A DNA stretch of 64,000 nt from Prolixibacteraceae bacterium. GTDB taxonomy: Bacteria > Bacteroidota > Bacteroidia > Bacteroidales > Prolixibacteraceae. This document shows positions 1 to 11,019 of this stretch, piece after piece; positions within the stretch are counted from its first letter, which is position 1; each line of letters starts with the position of its first letter. The translations under genes were made by a program, and so were the position numbers. The notes under the pieces are model-generated. The model was given only the letters and a program-made list of their open reading frames with translations. It did no database searches and was not told the DNA's origin. The stretch lies in the NCBI GenBank assembly GCA_019856515.1, contig CP082230.1:2976001-3040000 (forward strand). The letters run 5' to 3'.

Positions 1-2659
1 TACATTTAGAGATGGTGTGTTGAATTAATGGATCATGGTGATAAGGACGCCCAACAAGAAGCACGACCATTCGGTCTTCTTGTTTTGCATTATCATAAAT
101 CCTGACGTTCTCATCCTTTAACTTCTGCCTAAAATCATGTTGCGCTCCATTGGCTTTTACGATAGCCTTACGGATCTCTGATTTAGATACAGAAACTTGC
201 CCTAAAGAGTCGATATATTCAGATAGAGCATTAACCAAAAGCTTCTCATCTTTAAAAGAGATAGGTGGAGCATCGACCTCTATCTTATCTCCAAAGACAC
301 TTTTTATAACATCAGAATATCCAGATACTACAGGACAGTTAAAGCTATTGGTCGTTTTTTCAGAGTCTTTTTGCTCATAAATTACATAAGGGAAGAAAAG
401 TCGATCGACCTTTTTATCTATCAGGTCCTGCACATGACTATGTACTAGTTTTGCAGGAAAACAGATATTATCTGACATAATGGTCGATGTCACTTTCTCA
501 TAATCGGACATCTTTGATGGATCCGATAGAGTAACCTCGAAACCTAATTGAGTGAAGAAAGTATTCCAAAATGGAAAGTTCTCAAACATGTTTAATACTC
601 GAGGGATACCAATTTTTGGTGCGTCATTGTTGGAGACAGCTTGGTCTGCTTGTTTAAATACTTCGTTGTATCTAAACTCGCTTGCATTCTGTCCATATTC
701 CACTTTCACACCACTGTTTGTGAAAATTTTCTCACATTTATTACCAGAATAGAACTTCTCTTTGTTATCGAATTGATATTGCTGTACTTCACACAGGTTC
801 TCACATCCTTTACAATGAAGATCTTTGGTTTTATACTCAGGCTTATGCTCTAAGAAAGCAACACCTCGTTGTTCTTTTTCGGTAGTCTTACGAGCATTTT
901 GTGCAGCATATAATGCAGCACCAAGTGCACCCATCAACTCTGGCATGTCTGTAAATGTCACAGGCTTTTCCACTAAATCCTCCATGGCTTTCACCACAGA
1001 TAGATTCTTAAAGGTACCACCTTGGACTGAAATATGTTGACCAAGGTCATCTACATTTTTCAGTTTCAACACCTTAAAAAGCATATTCTTAATGACAGAA
1101 TAGGATAATCCTGCGGCGATATCCCCAGGTTGTGCTTTTGCACGAAGTGATTGTTTCACTTTCGAGTTCATAAACACAGTACATCTTGTTCCAAGATCGC
1201 AAGGATTGTTGGATTGACAAGCTAGTGATGCAAATTCACTAGGGGCGTAGTTCATGGATGATGCAAACCCTTCAATGAAAGAGCCACAGCCAGAAGAACA
1301 AGCTTCGTTTACTTCGAGTCTAGTAATCGCCCCTTTATCCACGAAGATTGCTTTCATGTCTTGTCCGCCAATATCAAGAATAAATGAGACATTCGGGTTG
1401 TATTTCATTGCTCCCATGTAGTGGGCAATGGTTTCAACAATACCAAAATCAAATTTATACGCCTTACGTATCAGGTCTTCACCATATCCTGTAACACAAG
1501 AACCTTTTATCGCAATATCGATTCCAGCTTTCACGACTTCCTCTGCACATTTCTTTAATCCAATGTGGAGTGCGTTTAAAGGATCGCCATTATTCTTTTG
1601 GTAGTAGCGAAATAGGAGTTTCTCATTCTCGTCAATAAGGACAATCTTTGTTGTCGTAGATCCTGAGTCGACTCCGATGAAACAGTTCTGTGAAGGAAGC
1701 GTTTCAAACTTGTTTGTCTGAACAAAGTTAGCTTGTTTCTCTTTTTTCCATTTCTCAAACTGTTCGTCATTTTTAAATAATGGAGGTAAATCAGAGACCT
1801 CTTGATTGATATTTGCAGTTCTCTCCTCTACAAGAGTGATCAAATCACTTATTATAATCTCTTTTCTTTCCACATCATTCACTAATGCACAGCCTAGAGC
1901 TGGGATTAATGATGAAAAATCAGGAACAATCACATCCTCTTCGTTCACACGCAAAGTTTCGATTAGCGCTTTACGAAGAAAAGGGATAAAAGAGAAAGGT
2001 CCACCACAGAGTAGCATTTGAGGTTTCAAATCCAATCCTCTTACCAACGTTGTTACTGTTTGGTTTGCTAGGGCAAAGAATATTGATGCAGCAATATCCT
2101 CTTTTGCAACCTTCTTACTAAGCAAGTTCTGGATATCAGTTTTTGCAAACACACCACAACGAGAAGAGATCGGAAATCTTTTTTTATATCGAAAAGCCAT
2201 GTCGTTTAGCTCATCTACCGTCACTCCTAGCAACACTGCCATTTGATCAATAAAAGCACCGGTACCCCCAGCACAGCTACCATTCATACGCATAATGGGT
2301 GCTTTATTGTTCTCGAAGACAATCAATTTTGCATCTTCACCCCCCATATCAAAGAGGGTAGATACTGATGGGAATTTATGCTTTATCACCTCGGAAGCAG
2401 AAACAACCTCCTGTAAAAATGGGATATCACAATCTTCGGACAACCCCATTCCTACAGAACCTGTGATGACTAACGATACCGTTGGATTTTGCAAAGACTC
2501 ATTAACTTCTGCTAATAAACTAACTAAGGCCTCATGAATCCCAATATGGTGCCTACGATAACTCGAAAAGATAATCTCATTTTGATCATCTACACATACC
2601 GCTTTAATTGTTGTTGACCCCATATCAACACCCATCTTAACTGGCTTGTTAATTTGCAT
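1..2659 (-). CDS. Large acyl-CoA dehydratase activase (BadF/BadG/BcrA/BcrD ATPase family), C-terminus beyond window
   Basis: Starts at ATG 2659 and stays open to base 1, giving 886 residues without the C-terminus. Two activase ATPase modules follow each other. The first opens with MGVDMGSTTIKAV near residue 9 and has NGSCAGGTGAF near 128. The second opens with GVDSGSTTTKIVL near 330 and has EACSSGCGSF near 453; such cysteines bind the [4Fe-4S] cluster in 2-hydroxyacyl-CoA dehydratase activases. A cysteine cluster (CKGCENLC, near 617) and a DUF2229-like segment (DNICFPAKLVHSHV, near 735) follow. Known family members use ATP to push an electron into a dehydratase or reductase partner; fused forms of roughly 1400 residues occur in anaerobes and this one fits them. 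The start overlaps the stop of the upstream tetR-like gene by 11 bases, which suggests coupled translation. The substrate cannot be inferred, and no separate dehydratase subunit is in view. Confidence 0.88.
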   Translation of the reverse strand, partial: MQINKPVKMGVDMGSTTIKAVCVDDQNEIIFSSYRRHHIGIHEALVSLLAEVNESLQNPTVSLVITGSVGMGLSEDCDIPFLQEVVSASEVIKHKFPSVSTLFDMGGEDAKLIVFENNKAPIMRMNGSCAGGTGAFIDQMAVLLGVTVDELNDMAFRYKKRFPISSRCGVFAKTDIQNLLSKKVAKEDIAASIFFALANQTVTTLVRGLDLKPQMLLCGGPFSFIPFLRKALIETLRVNEEDVIVPDFSSLIPALGCALVNDVERKEIIISDLITLVEERTANINQEVSDLPPLFKNDEQFEKWKKEKQANFVQTNKFETLPSQNCFIGVDSGSTTTKIVLIDENEKLLFRYYQKNNGDPLNALHIGLKKCAEEVVKAGIDIAIKGSCVTGYGEDLIRKAYKFDFGIVETIAHYMGAMKYNPNVSFILDIGGQDMKAIFVDKGAITRLEVNEACSSGCGSFIEGFASSMNYAPSEFASLACQSNNPCDLGTRCTVFMNSKVKQSLRAKAQPGDIAAGLSYSVIKNMLFKVLKLKNVDDLGQHISVQGGTFKNLSVVKAMEDLVEKPVTFTDMPELMGALGAALYAAQNARKTTEKEQRGVAFLEHKPEYKTKDLHCKGCENLCEVQQYQFDNKEKFYSGNKCEKIFTNSGVKVEYGQNASEFRYNEVFKQADQAVSNNDAPKIGIPRVLNMFENFPFWNTFFTQLGFEVTLSDPSKMSDYEKVTSTIMSDNICFPAKLVHSHVQDLIDKKVDRLFFPYVIYEQKDSEKTTNSFNCPVVSGYSDVIKSVFGDKIEVDAPPISFKDEKLLVNALSEYIDSLGQVSVSKSEIRKAIVKANGAQHDFRQKLKDENVRIYDNAKQEDRMVVLLVGRPYHHDPLIQHTISKC

Positions 2660-3293
2660 TATGCCCCTCCTTTTCATTCAAAAAATAGTTAAACATCTCC
2701 CTTATTAGAATTTTATTTCGTTCCATATTAGAGACCAAATACTCTTCAATCGTAATCTCTTTATCATTTAATATTAGTAGTACCGTAGGTGAAAATATTA
2801 CAGGAGTTAGAATAACTCCAAGCGCATCGATAACAAAGCTGGCCAAATCGAACTCTTTAACTCTATCCTTTCCGAACTGCATTTCGGTAACCTCTTGGAG
2901 TCTACCTAGTACATTAAATTCGATAAATCTTTCTCTTAAGACAGTTGCGATATTACGATGGTTTCTCTCCACCTCCGTAATAATGAAGAAAGGATATTCA
3001 GGGCGTTCAATAAGCATTTTGGTATACTCTTCCACCCAATGATCAATAATCTCGTAGATATTATTGCTTCCGATAAAAACGGAGCCTAACCTAGGAACAA
3101 ATTTGTTTATCATTCCATCAAGAAGCCGGCTATAGAGACGATCTTTCGTTCTGAAATAATAGTTCAAGGAAGTTCTAGATATCCCCACCTCTTTGGCTAT
3201 CATATTCATTGTTGCAGACTTAAAGCCGTTGTTTATAAAAACACGTTCAGCAGCAATTAAAATTTCATCCTCAATATTTTTATCTAGTTCCAT
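2649..3293 (-). CDS. TetR/AcrR family transcriptional regulator
   Basis: A 214-residue protein with a TetR-type helix-turn-helix at about residues 25-50 (TMNMIAKEVGISRTSLNYYF, then RTKDRLY), followed by a divergent ligand-binding helical domain. An in-frame GTG lies three codons upstream, at 3302, but ATG 3293 is preferred because AGGAG sits eight bases before it, a rare Shine-Dalgarno-like site for this genome. The last 11 bases overlap the activase start, so the regulator and activase form one unit. A perfect inverted repeat at 3308-3325, just upstream, suggests autoregulation. The ligand may be an acyl-CoA or related acid, given the neighbour, but that is inference. Confidence 0.85.
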   Translation of the reverse strand: MELDKNIEDEILIAAERVFINNGFKSATMNMIAKEVGISRTSLNYYFRTKDRLYSRLLDGMINKFVPRLGSVFIGSNNIYEIIDHWVEEYTKMLIERPEYPFFIITEVERNHRNIATVLRERFIEFNVLGRLQEVTEMQFGKDRVKEFDLASFVIDALGVILTPVIFSPTVLLILNDKEITIEEYLVSNMERNKILIREMFNYFLNEKEGHNAN

Positions 3294-3307
3294 AACAAAC
3301 ACTCCTG

Positions 3308-3325
3308 TTTGACATATACGTCAAA
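3308..3325. promoter_or_regulatory. Putative TetR operator (perfect inverted repeat)
   Basis: TTTGAC-ATATAC-GTCAAA is a perfect 6+6 inverted repeat with a 6-base spacer, ending 15 bases before the ATG of the TetR gene at 3293. Its position and symmetry are those expected for an operator bound by a TetR dimer. Binding by this particular TetR is inferred. Confidence 0.5.
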
Positions 3326-3522
3326 AGTATATTTTTAAGACATAATATTCATATTTTTTTCAATAAACAAGACTCCTCACATTACAAAACAACGTTTATT
3401 TAACAATAAGTGTCAATAAATAGAGGAATATCTAAAGCATAAATTGGACTCTATGAGATGACAAGAACCCTCTGAAAATGAAATATTAACCTACAAAACT
3501 ATATAGGTTGTAATATTTTTTC

Positions 3523-3530
3523 TAGCTTTG
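3523..3530 (+). promoter_or_regulatory. -7 promoter element (TAnnTTTG) of the ABC-F gene
   Basis: TAGCTTTG matches the Bacteroidota -7 consensus and lies 41 bases before the ABC-F start. No clear -33 TTTG is seen at the usual distance. Confidence 0.5.
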
Positions 3531-3568
3531 CAAATTCAAAAATGTAAACTACATATACCATTAGATAG

Positions 3569-5191
<1,623 letters not shown>

Positions 5192-5260
5192 TGATATAAA
5201 AATAGATAGAGTTGTTCAATATGAGCAACTCTATTTATCTAACTTCTTTGCCAAACGAAT

Positions 5261-5791
5261 ATGAATAAGAATACGCTTATTGTCTTCCAAACCAATTATG
5301 GATTTTCTGAAAAGGTAGCGAACTTTATTGCAGACACAATAAAGCACACGAACACTAAAATAGATGTTTGTGATGTCGAAGATGCTGCCCATATGGTTTT
5401 TTTTACATACCAGCATATATTCATTGTAACTCCGATAAAGTATGGCAGTTATTCTAGAAGTATGCTACAGTTCTTAAAGCAATTCTCGCATATCTCACCA
5501 ACACATCACGTCTCTGTTATCTCTATTGATCTAGTATCAAGAAAAGAGGGGCGTAACACACTTGAAACGAATAAGCAAGTTAAGAAGATGTGGGATAAAA
5601 TTGGATGGTACCCACAATCACTTACGCTGATCGCAGGAGAACTTAATTACAATAAATACAACTTCATTGAGAAAAGGTTGATGCAGATGTTGATGACCAT
5701 AATGAAAGGACCAACATCATTGACTACATCGGAAAACTATACCGACTGGGAATATCTACGAAGAAGTGTACTAAATGATCTAGAAAAGTAG
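5261..5791 (+). CDS. hemG: Menaquinone-dependent protoporphyrinogen IX dehydrogenase (flavodoxin-like)
   Basis: A 176-residue flavodoxin-fold protein that oxidises protoporphyrinogen IX to protoporphyrin IX in haem synthesis, passing electrons to menaquinone so that no oxygen is needed. The N-terminus (TLIVFQTNYGFSEKVANF) forms the FMN phosphate loop. The HemG-specific features are present: PIKYGSY, VSRKEGRNTLETN, the extra loop AGELNYNKYNF and the C-terminal NYTDWEYL. The length fits E. coli HemG (181). It converges with the ArsC-like gene and their ends overlap by 12 bases (5780-5791). No other haem gene lies nearby. Confidence 0.85.
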   Translation: MNKNTLIVFQTNYGFSEKVANFIADTIKHTNTKIDVCDVEDAAHMVFFTYQHIFIVTPIKYGSYSRSMLQFLKQFSHISPTHHVSVISIDLVSRKEGRNTLETNKQVKKMWDKIGWYPQSLTLIAGELNYNKYNFIEKRLMQMLMTIMKGPTSLTTSENYTDWEYLRRSVLNDLEK

Positions 5792-6118
5792 ATCTATATT
5801 CTGTGGTGGGTTAGCCAAAACGACTATAGTTCCATTATCCACCAAAGGACGCTGAAGTAATTTCGGTTCTTGTACCATCTGTTCCAACCAAGCTTCAGAA
5901 GAGAATACTTTCCCTTTAAGGTTCTCTTTGTAGAATTTCTCCTGTGTACGAACCAAGTCCATGATATCTCCATCATATCGACTCCATAAGTCGCGAAGTA
6001 GTTCAATCGTTAATCCCGTTTTTAGATACTCTACGATCTCGAAGTCATCACACTTTGATGACAAATAAGCTAGACCCTCTCTCGATTTCTTACACCTTGG
6101 GTTATGATAAATTTTCAT
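5780..6118 (-). CDS. arsC: ArsC/Spx-family thioredoxin-fold protein (YfgD-type)
   Basis: A 112-residue ArsC-family protein. The signature HNPRCKKSR puts the reactive cysteine at residue 9, followed by the family's conserved serine and arginine, and QRPLV near residue 90 supplies the arginine-proline segment of the substrate pocket. The overall pattern is closest to the YfgD branch, whose arsenate reductase activity is often assumed but not shown. No ars operon genes are adjacent. Its ATG shares one base with the stop of ppk1 (TAATG), so the two genes are probably translated from one message. Confidence 0.75.
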   Translation of the reverse strand: MKIYHNPRCKKSREGLAYLSSKCDDFEIVEYLKTGLTIELLRDLWSRYDGDIMDLVRTQEKFYKENLKGKVFSSEAWLEQMVQEPKLLQRPLVDNGTIVVLANPPQNIDLLF

Positions 6119-8166
6119 TATATATTTCTTGTTTGTAAATATTCATATAACTTATCTTGACTCCGAACAATCTCTTCTCCTTTGTTGATATAGATATTAC
6201 GATAGCCGCGTCCATTCTCTCTTGCTTTTACATTATCATTAAGCTGTATATGAAGATAATCCATAAGCTCCTGCTTTAATACTGGATCATAAATAGGACA
6301 AGCGACCTCGACTCTTCGATCAAGATTACGAGGCATTAAGTCTGCAGAAGTAATAAACATTTCATGATCTCCACTATTCTCAAAGAACCATATTCTTGAA
6401 TGCTCAAGAAATTTATCCACGATACTTACCGTACGAATATTTTCACTCATTCCTTTGACTCCCGGGACTAACACACATATTCCTCGAATAATCAAATCAA
6501 TCTTAACTCCTAAACAGCTTGCCTCATAGAGTTTATCAACAACACGCCTATCCACCAAACTATTCATCTTTAGAATAATACGAGAATTTAATCCATTTTT
6601 AGCATTCAGAATTTCTCTGTCAATTTTTTCATTTAAGCAATCTCTTAGATAAAATGGGGATACAACCAACGCTTTATAGCTATAATGCATATAATTGTGC
6701 TTAAAGAAGCGGAATAGGTTCTCTAAATCTGAAGTTATTACACTATTGGAAGTAAATAATCCGATATCAGAATAGATTCGTGCAGTAGATTCATTATGGT
6801 TACCAGTACCCACATAACCATAATTTACATATTCTCCATTTTCTTTTCTTTGAACCCATAAAAGCTTAGAGTGGACTTTTAATCCAGACACCCCACTAAT
6901 AACATGTACTCCTGCCTCTTGTAAAACATTAGACCAATAGATATTTGCCTTTTCATCAAAACGAGCCTGTAGCTCCATTAAAACAGTCACATTCTTTCCA
7001 TTTTGGGCAGCATTAATAAGCGCATTTATCACTTTCGAATCTTTGGCTACCCTATAAATAGTAACCCCAATATGAATTACTTTAGGATCAATGGCTACCT
7101 CTCTAAGAAAGTCGATAAGATGATTGAAACTTTGATATGGATAATGCAGAATGATGTCTCGTTTTTTTATCGCCTTAATCACACTCCTTTTCTTCTTTAA
7201 GACAGGATGTTCTAATGGGATAATCGGTTGATAGTAGTCACTATGGTTTCCCACTTGGGGGAAAGACATAAAATCACCACGGTTGTGGTATCTCCCACCA
7301 GGAACAATGTTCTCAATATCGATCTTCATCATTCGGATTATAAAACGAAATAGGTCTCTTGACATCTCACGATCATAAATAATTCGAACAGGGCTAGCCT
7401 TCTTTCTTTTCTTAAGGCTCTCCTCCATCTTTTGTATCAAAGTTGTAGAGATATCATCATCCAAATCAATTTCAGCATCACGAGTAACCTTAATGCTATA
7501 AGCAGTTGCTTTCTCGTAACTAAATATGTGGAATAGATCTTCTAAACAAAATCGAATTACATCATCTAGAATGATAATATTACATGAACCATCTTCCGAA
7601 GGAAGCTCTATAAAACGAGGTACAGCATCAGAAGGAATTCTCACTAGTGCATAATAAGGTTCCACCTTTTTATTCTCTAAGACCACTGCAAGATATATTG
7701 CCCCATCACTCAGCTCCGGAAATTGGGAAAGTTGATTCAACATTATAGGGACTAAAGAGGGAAGTACCGTCTTATAAAAGTACTGTTTCACAAACTCACC
7801 TTGGACTTCTGACAACTGGCATTCGTTAACAACTTTAATGCCTTGTTGACTCATCTCTTTTTGAAGGCTCTCATAGATATTCTTAAAATAAAGTTGCTGC
7901 TCGTTAACAGTATCCATTATCTGTTCTAGAAGCTCTTCTGGAGAGAAAAAATCAGTTCCTTCAGGGGTGTAGACACCATGTTTTACCATCCGTTTAACAG
8001 AGGCTACTCTAACACTAAAAAACTCATCTAGGTTGTTTGAAAAGATTCCAAGAAAACGTAACCTCTCCAATAAGGGAACAGACGGATCATCTGCTTCCTG
8101 CAATACACGTCCATTAAAGGACAACCAACTTAATTCCCTATTATTATATCGCCTTAATAAATCCAT
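6118..8166 (-). CDS. ppk1: Polyphosphate kinase
   Basis: Makes inorganic polyphosphate reversibly from ATP. ATG 8166 gives 682 residues, close to E. coli PPK (688), and begins MDLLRRYNNRELSWLSFN, the normal N-terminal pattern. The frame opens 15 codons earlier only at a TTG (8211), which I reject. The autophosphorylated histidine is in KVHSKLLW near residue 431, and the second conserved histidine is in HSRIWFF near 588, matching His435 and His592 of E. coli. VGTGNHNESTARIYSD and MPRNLDRRVE are further PPK motifs. It is followed by the ArsC-like gene with a one-base overlap. No exopolyphosphatase gene is adjacent. Confidence 0.95.
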   Translation of the reverse strand: MDLLRRYNNRELSWLSFNGRVLQEADDPSVPLLERLRFLGIFSNNLDEFFSVRVASVKRMVKHGVYTPEGTDFFSPEELLEQIMDTVNEQQLYFKNIYESLQKEMSQQGIKVVNECQLSEVQGEFVKQYFYKTVLPSLVPIMLNQLSQFPELSDGAIYLAVVLENKKVEPYYALVRIPSDAVPRFIELPSEDGSCNIIILDDVIRFCLEDLFHIFSYEKATAYSIKVTRDAEIDLDDDISTTLIQKMEESLKKRKKASPVRIIYDREMSRDLFRFIIRMMKIDIENIVPGGRYHNRGDFMSFPQVGNHSDYYQPIIPLEHPVLKKKRSVIKAIKKRDIILHYPYQSFNHLIDFLREVAIDPKVIHIGVTIYRVAKDSKVINALINAAQNGKNVTVLMELQARFDEKANIYWSNVLQEAGVHVISGVSGLKVHSKLLWVQRKENGEYVNYGYVGTGNHNESTARIYSDIGLFTSNSVITSDLENLFRFFKHNYMHYSYKALVVSPFYLRDCLNEKIDREILNAKNGLNSRIILKMNSLVDRRVVDKLYEASCLGVKIDLIIRGICVLVPGVKGMSENIRTVSIVDKFLEHSRIWFFENSGDHEMFITSADLMPRNLDRRVEVACPIYDPVLKQELMDYLHIQLNDNVKARENGRGYRNIYINKGEEIVRSQDKLYEYLQTRNI

Positions 8167-8496
8167 CTTCAAGATATTTAGAGCAAATATTTTTATAAAA
8201 AAATCCCCCAAGAAGTACTCACACCTATACTATCTTCATTGGAATTTTCAAGATAGCAAAAAAAACATCAATGGATGAATCTGAATTCATGTTATAAAAG
8301 TATTGGAGAGACCCAGTTAACATTTATTCATTAAAAACAGCCTAATTATAAAAAATGTAAATATAATCCGACCTTATTATAAATAAAGGTATCTTGTAGT
8401 AGAGATTGACCCATTATCCTGTTCTCTAGAACATAATAATGAATCAGTCTCTGGTTAATTAAAAACAGATACCACTTAAACATTACGCTCAAATAC
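8167..8496. other. Intergenic region between divergent ppk1 and the HAD gene
   Basis: About 330 AT-rich bases. I see no ORF with coding character, no TAnnTTTG element in a convincing place and no strong hairpin. It presumably holds the two divergent promoters. Confidence 0.5.
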
Positions 8497-9132
8497 ATGA
8501 ATAAAAAAGTCATTCTATTTGATTTTGACGGGACCTTATTCAATACTCAAAAAGCATTTGAAGATTGTAGTAATCAACTCGCGATTAAATATCGATTCAA
8601 GATGCATGAAAGTTGGGACCAATTTCGGGATATGACCGCGAGTGAATTCTTTTCTAAGGTTCTTAAAATTTCATGGTTTCAGATGCCTTTCTTTATCTCC
8701 GATGCAAAAAAGTTATTTAGAGAAAAGATCCATAATGTTCAACCGTTTGAAGGTATTCCAGAGCTACTGAAAGAGCTTAGTAATTTCTACGAGCTTGGTA
8801 TCATCACTAGCAATAGCGAATATACTGTCTCAGAGCTACTAAAGGAGTATGGTATGGATATATTTCAATACACCTGCTATGATGTTTCTATCTTTGCAAA
8901 AAAGGGTTCTATAAAAAAGACGATTAAGAAATATAACCTCGACTCTAAAGAGATTCTGTATGTTGGTGATGAGCATAGAGATGGAAAAGCCTGTAATGAA
9001 GCCAATATTCCATTTATTGCAGTCAGCTGGGGGTTTAATAGCAAACGTCTTCTTCAAACAATTAATCCTGAAGTCATCGTTGACAGCCCTGTTGAGCTGT
9101 TTGAATATCTACTTTTAAAAGATGCAGAGTGA
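8497..9132 (+). CDS. HAD-superfamily phosphatase (phosphoglycolate phosphatase-like)
   Basis: A 211-residue HAD hydrolase. Motif I is LFDFDGTLF with the nucleophile and acid at Asp9 and Asp11. An alpha-helical cap lies at roughly residues 15-85. Motif II is IITSNSEYT near 103, the motif III lysine lies in AKKGSIKKT near 135, and motif IV is YVGDEHRDGKA near 152. The cap type and size match the Gph/PPase-like subgroup. Substrate specificity in this family cannot be read from sequence. It converges with prfB, with 31 bases between the two stops. Confidence 0.85.
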   Translation: MNKKVILFDFDGTLFNTQKAFEDCSNQLAIKYRFKMHESWDQFRDMTASEFFSKVLKISWFQMPFFISDAKKLFREKIHNVQPFEGIPELLKELSNFYELGIITSNSEYTVSELLKEYGMDIFQYTCYDVSIFAKKGSIKKTIKKYNLDSKEILYVGDEHRDGKACNEANIPFIAVSWGFNSKRLLQTINPEVIVDSPVELFEYLLLKDAE

Positions 9133-9163
9133 TCCAATTGGTCCCCCCACATCTCTGACAATC

Positions 9164-10259
9164 TTATTCTTGTTTTCCAGAAAACTCCATCAGGTAAGCT
9201 TTCACAAATCCATCGATATCGCCATCTAACACAGCTTGGACGTTTCCAGTCTCATGACTAGTACGAACGTCTTTCACCATTTTATATGGTTGCATCACAT
9301 AGGATCTAATTTGTGATCCCCATTCGATCGCTTTCTTGTTGCTTTCAAGTTCTAACTCTTTTTCACGCCTTTTACGGATCTCCATCTCATACAACTGAGA
9401 TTTCAACAAACGCATAGCGTTCTCTTTATTCTGAAGCTGTGAACGAGACTCTGTATTTTCAATGGTAATCCCAGTTGGTGCATGTCGTAGTCGAACTCCT
9501 GTCTCCACTTTGTTTACATTTTGTCCACCAGCACCACCAGATCGAAAAGTCTCCCATGTTATTTCACCTGGGTTAACTTCAATCTCGATAGTATCATCCA
9601 CTAATGGAGATACAAAAACAGATGTAAATGATGTCTGCCTTTTACCTTGTGCATTGAATGGTGAAATTCGAACTAGTCGATGAACTCCATTCTCACTCTT
9701 AAGGTAACCATAAGCAAAATCACCTTCGATCTCAAGAGTTACACTCTTCACACCTGTATCTTCACCAGGCACATAAGAAGCTTCTCTTACTTTATACCCA
9801 CTCTTCTCAGCATAGCGAATATACATCCTCATCAGCATTTCAGCCCAATCATTGGCTTCTGTACCGCCAGCGCCAGCATTAATCTTCAATACCGCTCCAA
9901 ACTTATCCTCTTCTCGACGTAACATATTCTTTACCTCGAGAGATTCGATTGCGACTATCGTTGTATTGTATTGTTCTTGCACCTCTTCTTCTGTTGCATC
10001 ACCAGCTTCATGAAACTCAAATAACACATCTAGGTCATCTTGAAGTCTATCGATACTTGCAAATGCTTCAGTCCATTGCTTGATCCCACGAATCAACTTC
10101 ATTTGTTGTTCCGCTCTCTTTGAATCTTCCCAAAAACTAGGATCTTGAGTTTTCAACTCTTCTTCTTCTAATTGCATCAATCGGTGATCGATGTCAAAGA
10201 TACCTCCTTAACGCATCACGACGACCACTTAAGGCTTTTATCTGATCTTTTATAACCAT
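9164..10259 (-). CDS. prfB: Peptide chain release factor 2, with programmed +1 frameshift
   Basis: RF2 reads UGA and UAA stop codons. The main frame (from about 10195 to 9164) carries the release-factor motifs GGAGGQNVNKVE (GGQ, peptidyl-tRNA hydrolysis) and ISPFNAQGKR (SPF, stop-codon recognition). It has no good start of its own. Upstream, ATG 10259 opens a 21-codon frame ending in AGG AGG TAT CTT TGA C, almost the E. coli RF2 shift site. A +1 slip on CTT at 10199-10197 skips the in-frame TGA (10196-10194) and joins ...LRRYL to DIDHRLMQLEE, giving 364 residues, the usual RF2 length. Low RF2 slows termination at UGA and favours the shift, so the gene regulates itself. A TAnnTTTG element lies at 10295-10288. 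Confidence 0.93.
10194..10207 (-). promoter_or_regulatory. prfB programmed +1 frameshift site
   Basis: On the minus strand this reads AGGAGGTATCTTTGA. The Shine-Dalgarno-like AGGAGG lies three bases before the CTT slippery codon, and TGA is the in-frame stop that is bypassed. The arrangement is the same as in E. coli, with a consensus AGGAGG rather than AGGGGG. Confidence 0.9.
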
Positions 10260-10287
10260 GATATGAATATTAAGTTTAATTCTTTCG

Positions 10288-10295
10288 CAAAGTTA
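10288..10295 (-). promoter_or_regulatory. -7 promoter element (TAnnTTTG) of prfB
   Basis: TAACTTTG on the minus strand, 28 bases before ATG 10259. This supports the upstream, frameshift-dependent start. Confidence 0.5.
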
Positions 10296-10343
10296 GATAA
10301 GTCCAATCATAAAACCACTATTGTTGAATCAAATCTTAAAACC

Positions 10344-10389
10344 AAGACATAAAAAAAGCATCAATTAACTTGATGCTTTTTATGTCTTG
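10344..10389 (-). terminator. Rho-independent terminator after the 207-residue gene
   Basis: On the minus strand GCATCAA-GTTAA-TTGATGC is followed by a run of seven T; the outer AAGACATAAAAA/TTTTATGTCTT flanks also pair. It starts six bases past the stop at 10396. Confidence 0.8.
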
Positions 10390-10395
10390 ATTATT

Positions 10396-11019
10396 TTATG
10401 CTCGTTGTGATCTAAACTTAAGATTCTCTTCTTCTCCAAAATCAACAATTAATTTCACTAGTTTAAGAATCATCTTATCAAACTTCTGAAATTCGGCTTC
10501 ATTCACCCCCATCTCGTCAATCATAGATCTTCTATAATGAACAACTTGATCAAATTTATCTTCAAGTTGATCTACAATTACACCGTCTACTCCATTTATA
10601 TGAAATACCTCTTTTACATCAACAATAGAGTGGTAAGAAGATAGTAATTTTCCTATAGAGGATATCCAATAAGGATAAATATGACTCCAAGTATTGTCAA
10701 ATGTAAGCATCTTCATGAATTCGCATTTCGATTCACACTTGGAAAGTGTAGAACAAATCTTCTGATAGATCTGATTCAACTCATTGCATCTTGAAGTCAA
10801 TATCTTTTCTGTTTGTGGTTTCTCTTTAAACATAAAAGACTTCATCACCTGATCCGTCTGCTCAATTTTTCCGACTAAGGTTGATAGCTCCTTAATACGT
10901 CCATCTCCTAATTCAAATCGTTGAAATCGTCCTAAAGACCTTCTTTCTTGAAGTCGAACCAAAATAACGTTGGCGCTTTCAATTAATGAATCAATGTTGT
11001 AACTAGTTCTTGCTAACAT
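10396..11019 (-). CDS. Hypothetical helical protein, 207 residues
   Basis: I do not recognise this protein. It starts at ATG 11019, is predicted to be largely alpha-helical and charged, and shows no signal peptide or membrane segment. A short run of cysteines (SKCESKCEF, near residue 95) and a C-terminal helical region rich in hydrophobic heptads (FQKFDKMILKLVKLIVDFG) stand out. It is a single-gene unit with its own strong terminator, between prfB and a glycosyltransferase. Codon usage looks like that of its neighbours. It may be a lineage-specific cytoplasmic protein; no function is assigned. Confidence 0.7.
   Translation of the reverse strand: MLARTSYNIDSLIESANVILVRLQERRSLGRFQRFELGDGRIKELSTLVGKIEQTDQVMKSFMFKEKPQTEKILTSRCNELNQIYQKICSTLSKCESKCEFMKMLTFDNTWSHIYPYWISSIGKLLSSYHSIVDVKEVFHINGVDGVIVDQLEDKFDQVVHYRRSMIDEMGVNEAEFQKFDKMILKLVKLIVDFGEEENLKFRSQRA

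Noticed and set aside
8167..8211. N-terminal extension of ppk1 from a TTG codon
   Set aside because: The 15 extra residues are hydrophobic and not part of the family; ATG 8166 gives the normal N-terminus and length.
10181..10259. prfB as a broken gene because of the in-frame TGA
   Set aside because: The TGA lies in a canonical RF2 frameshift site and the protein continues normally after a +1 shift.
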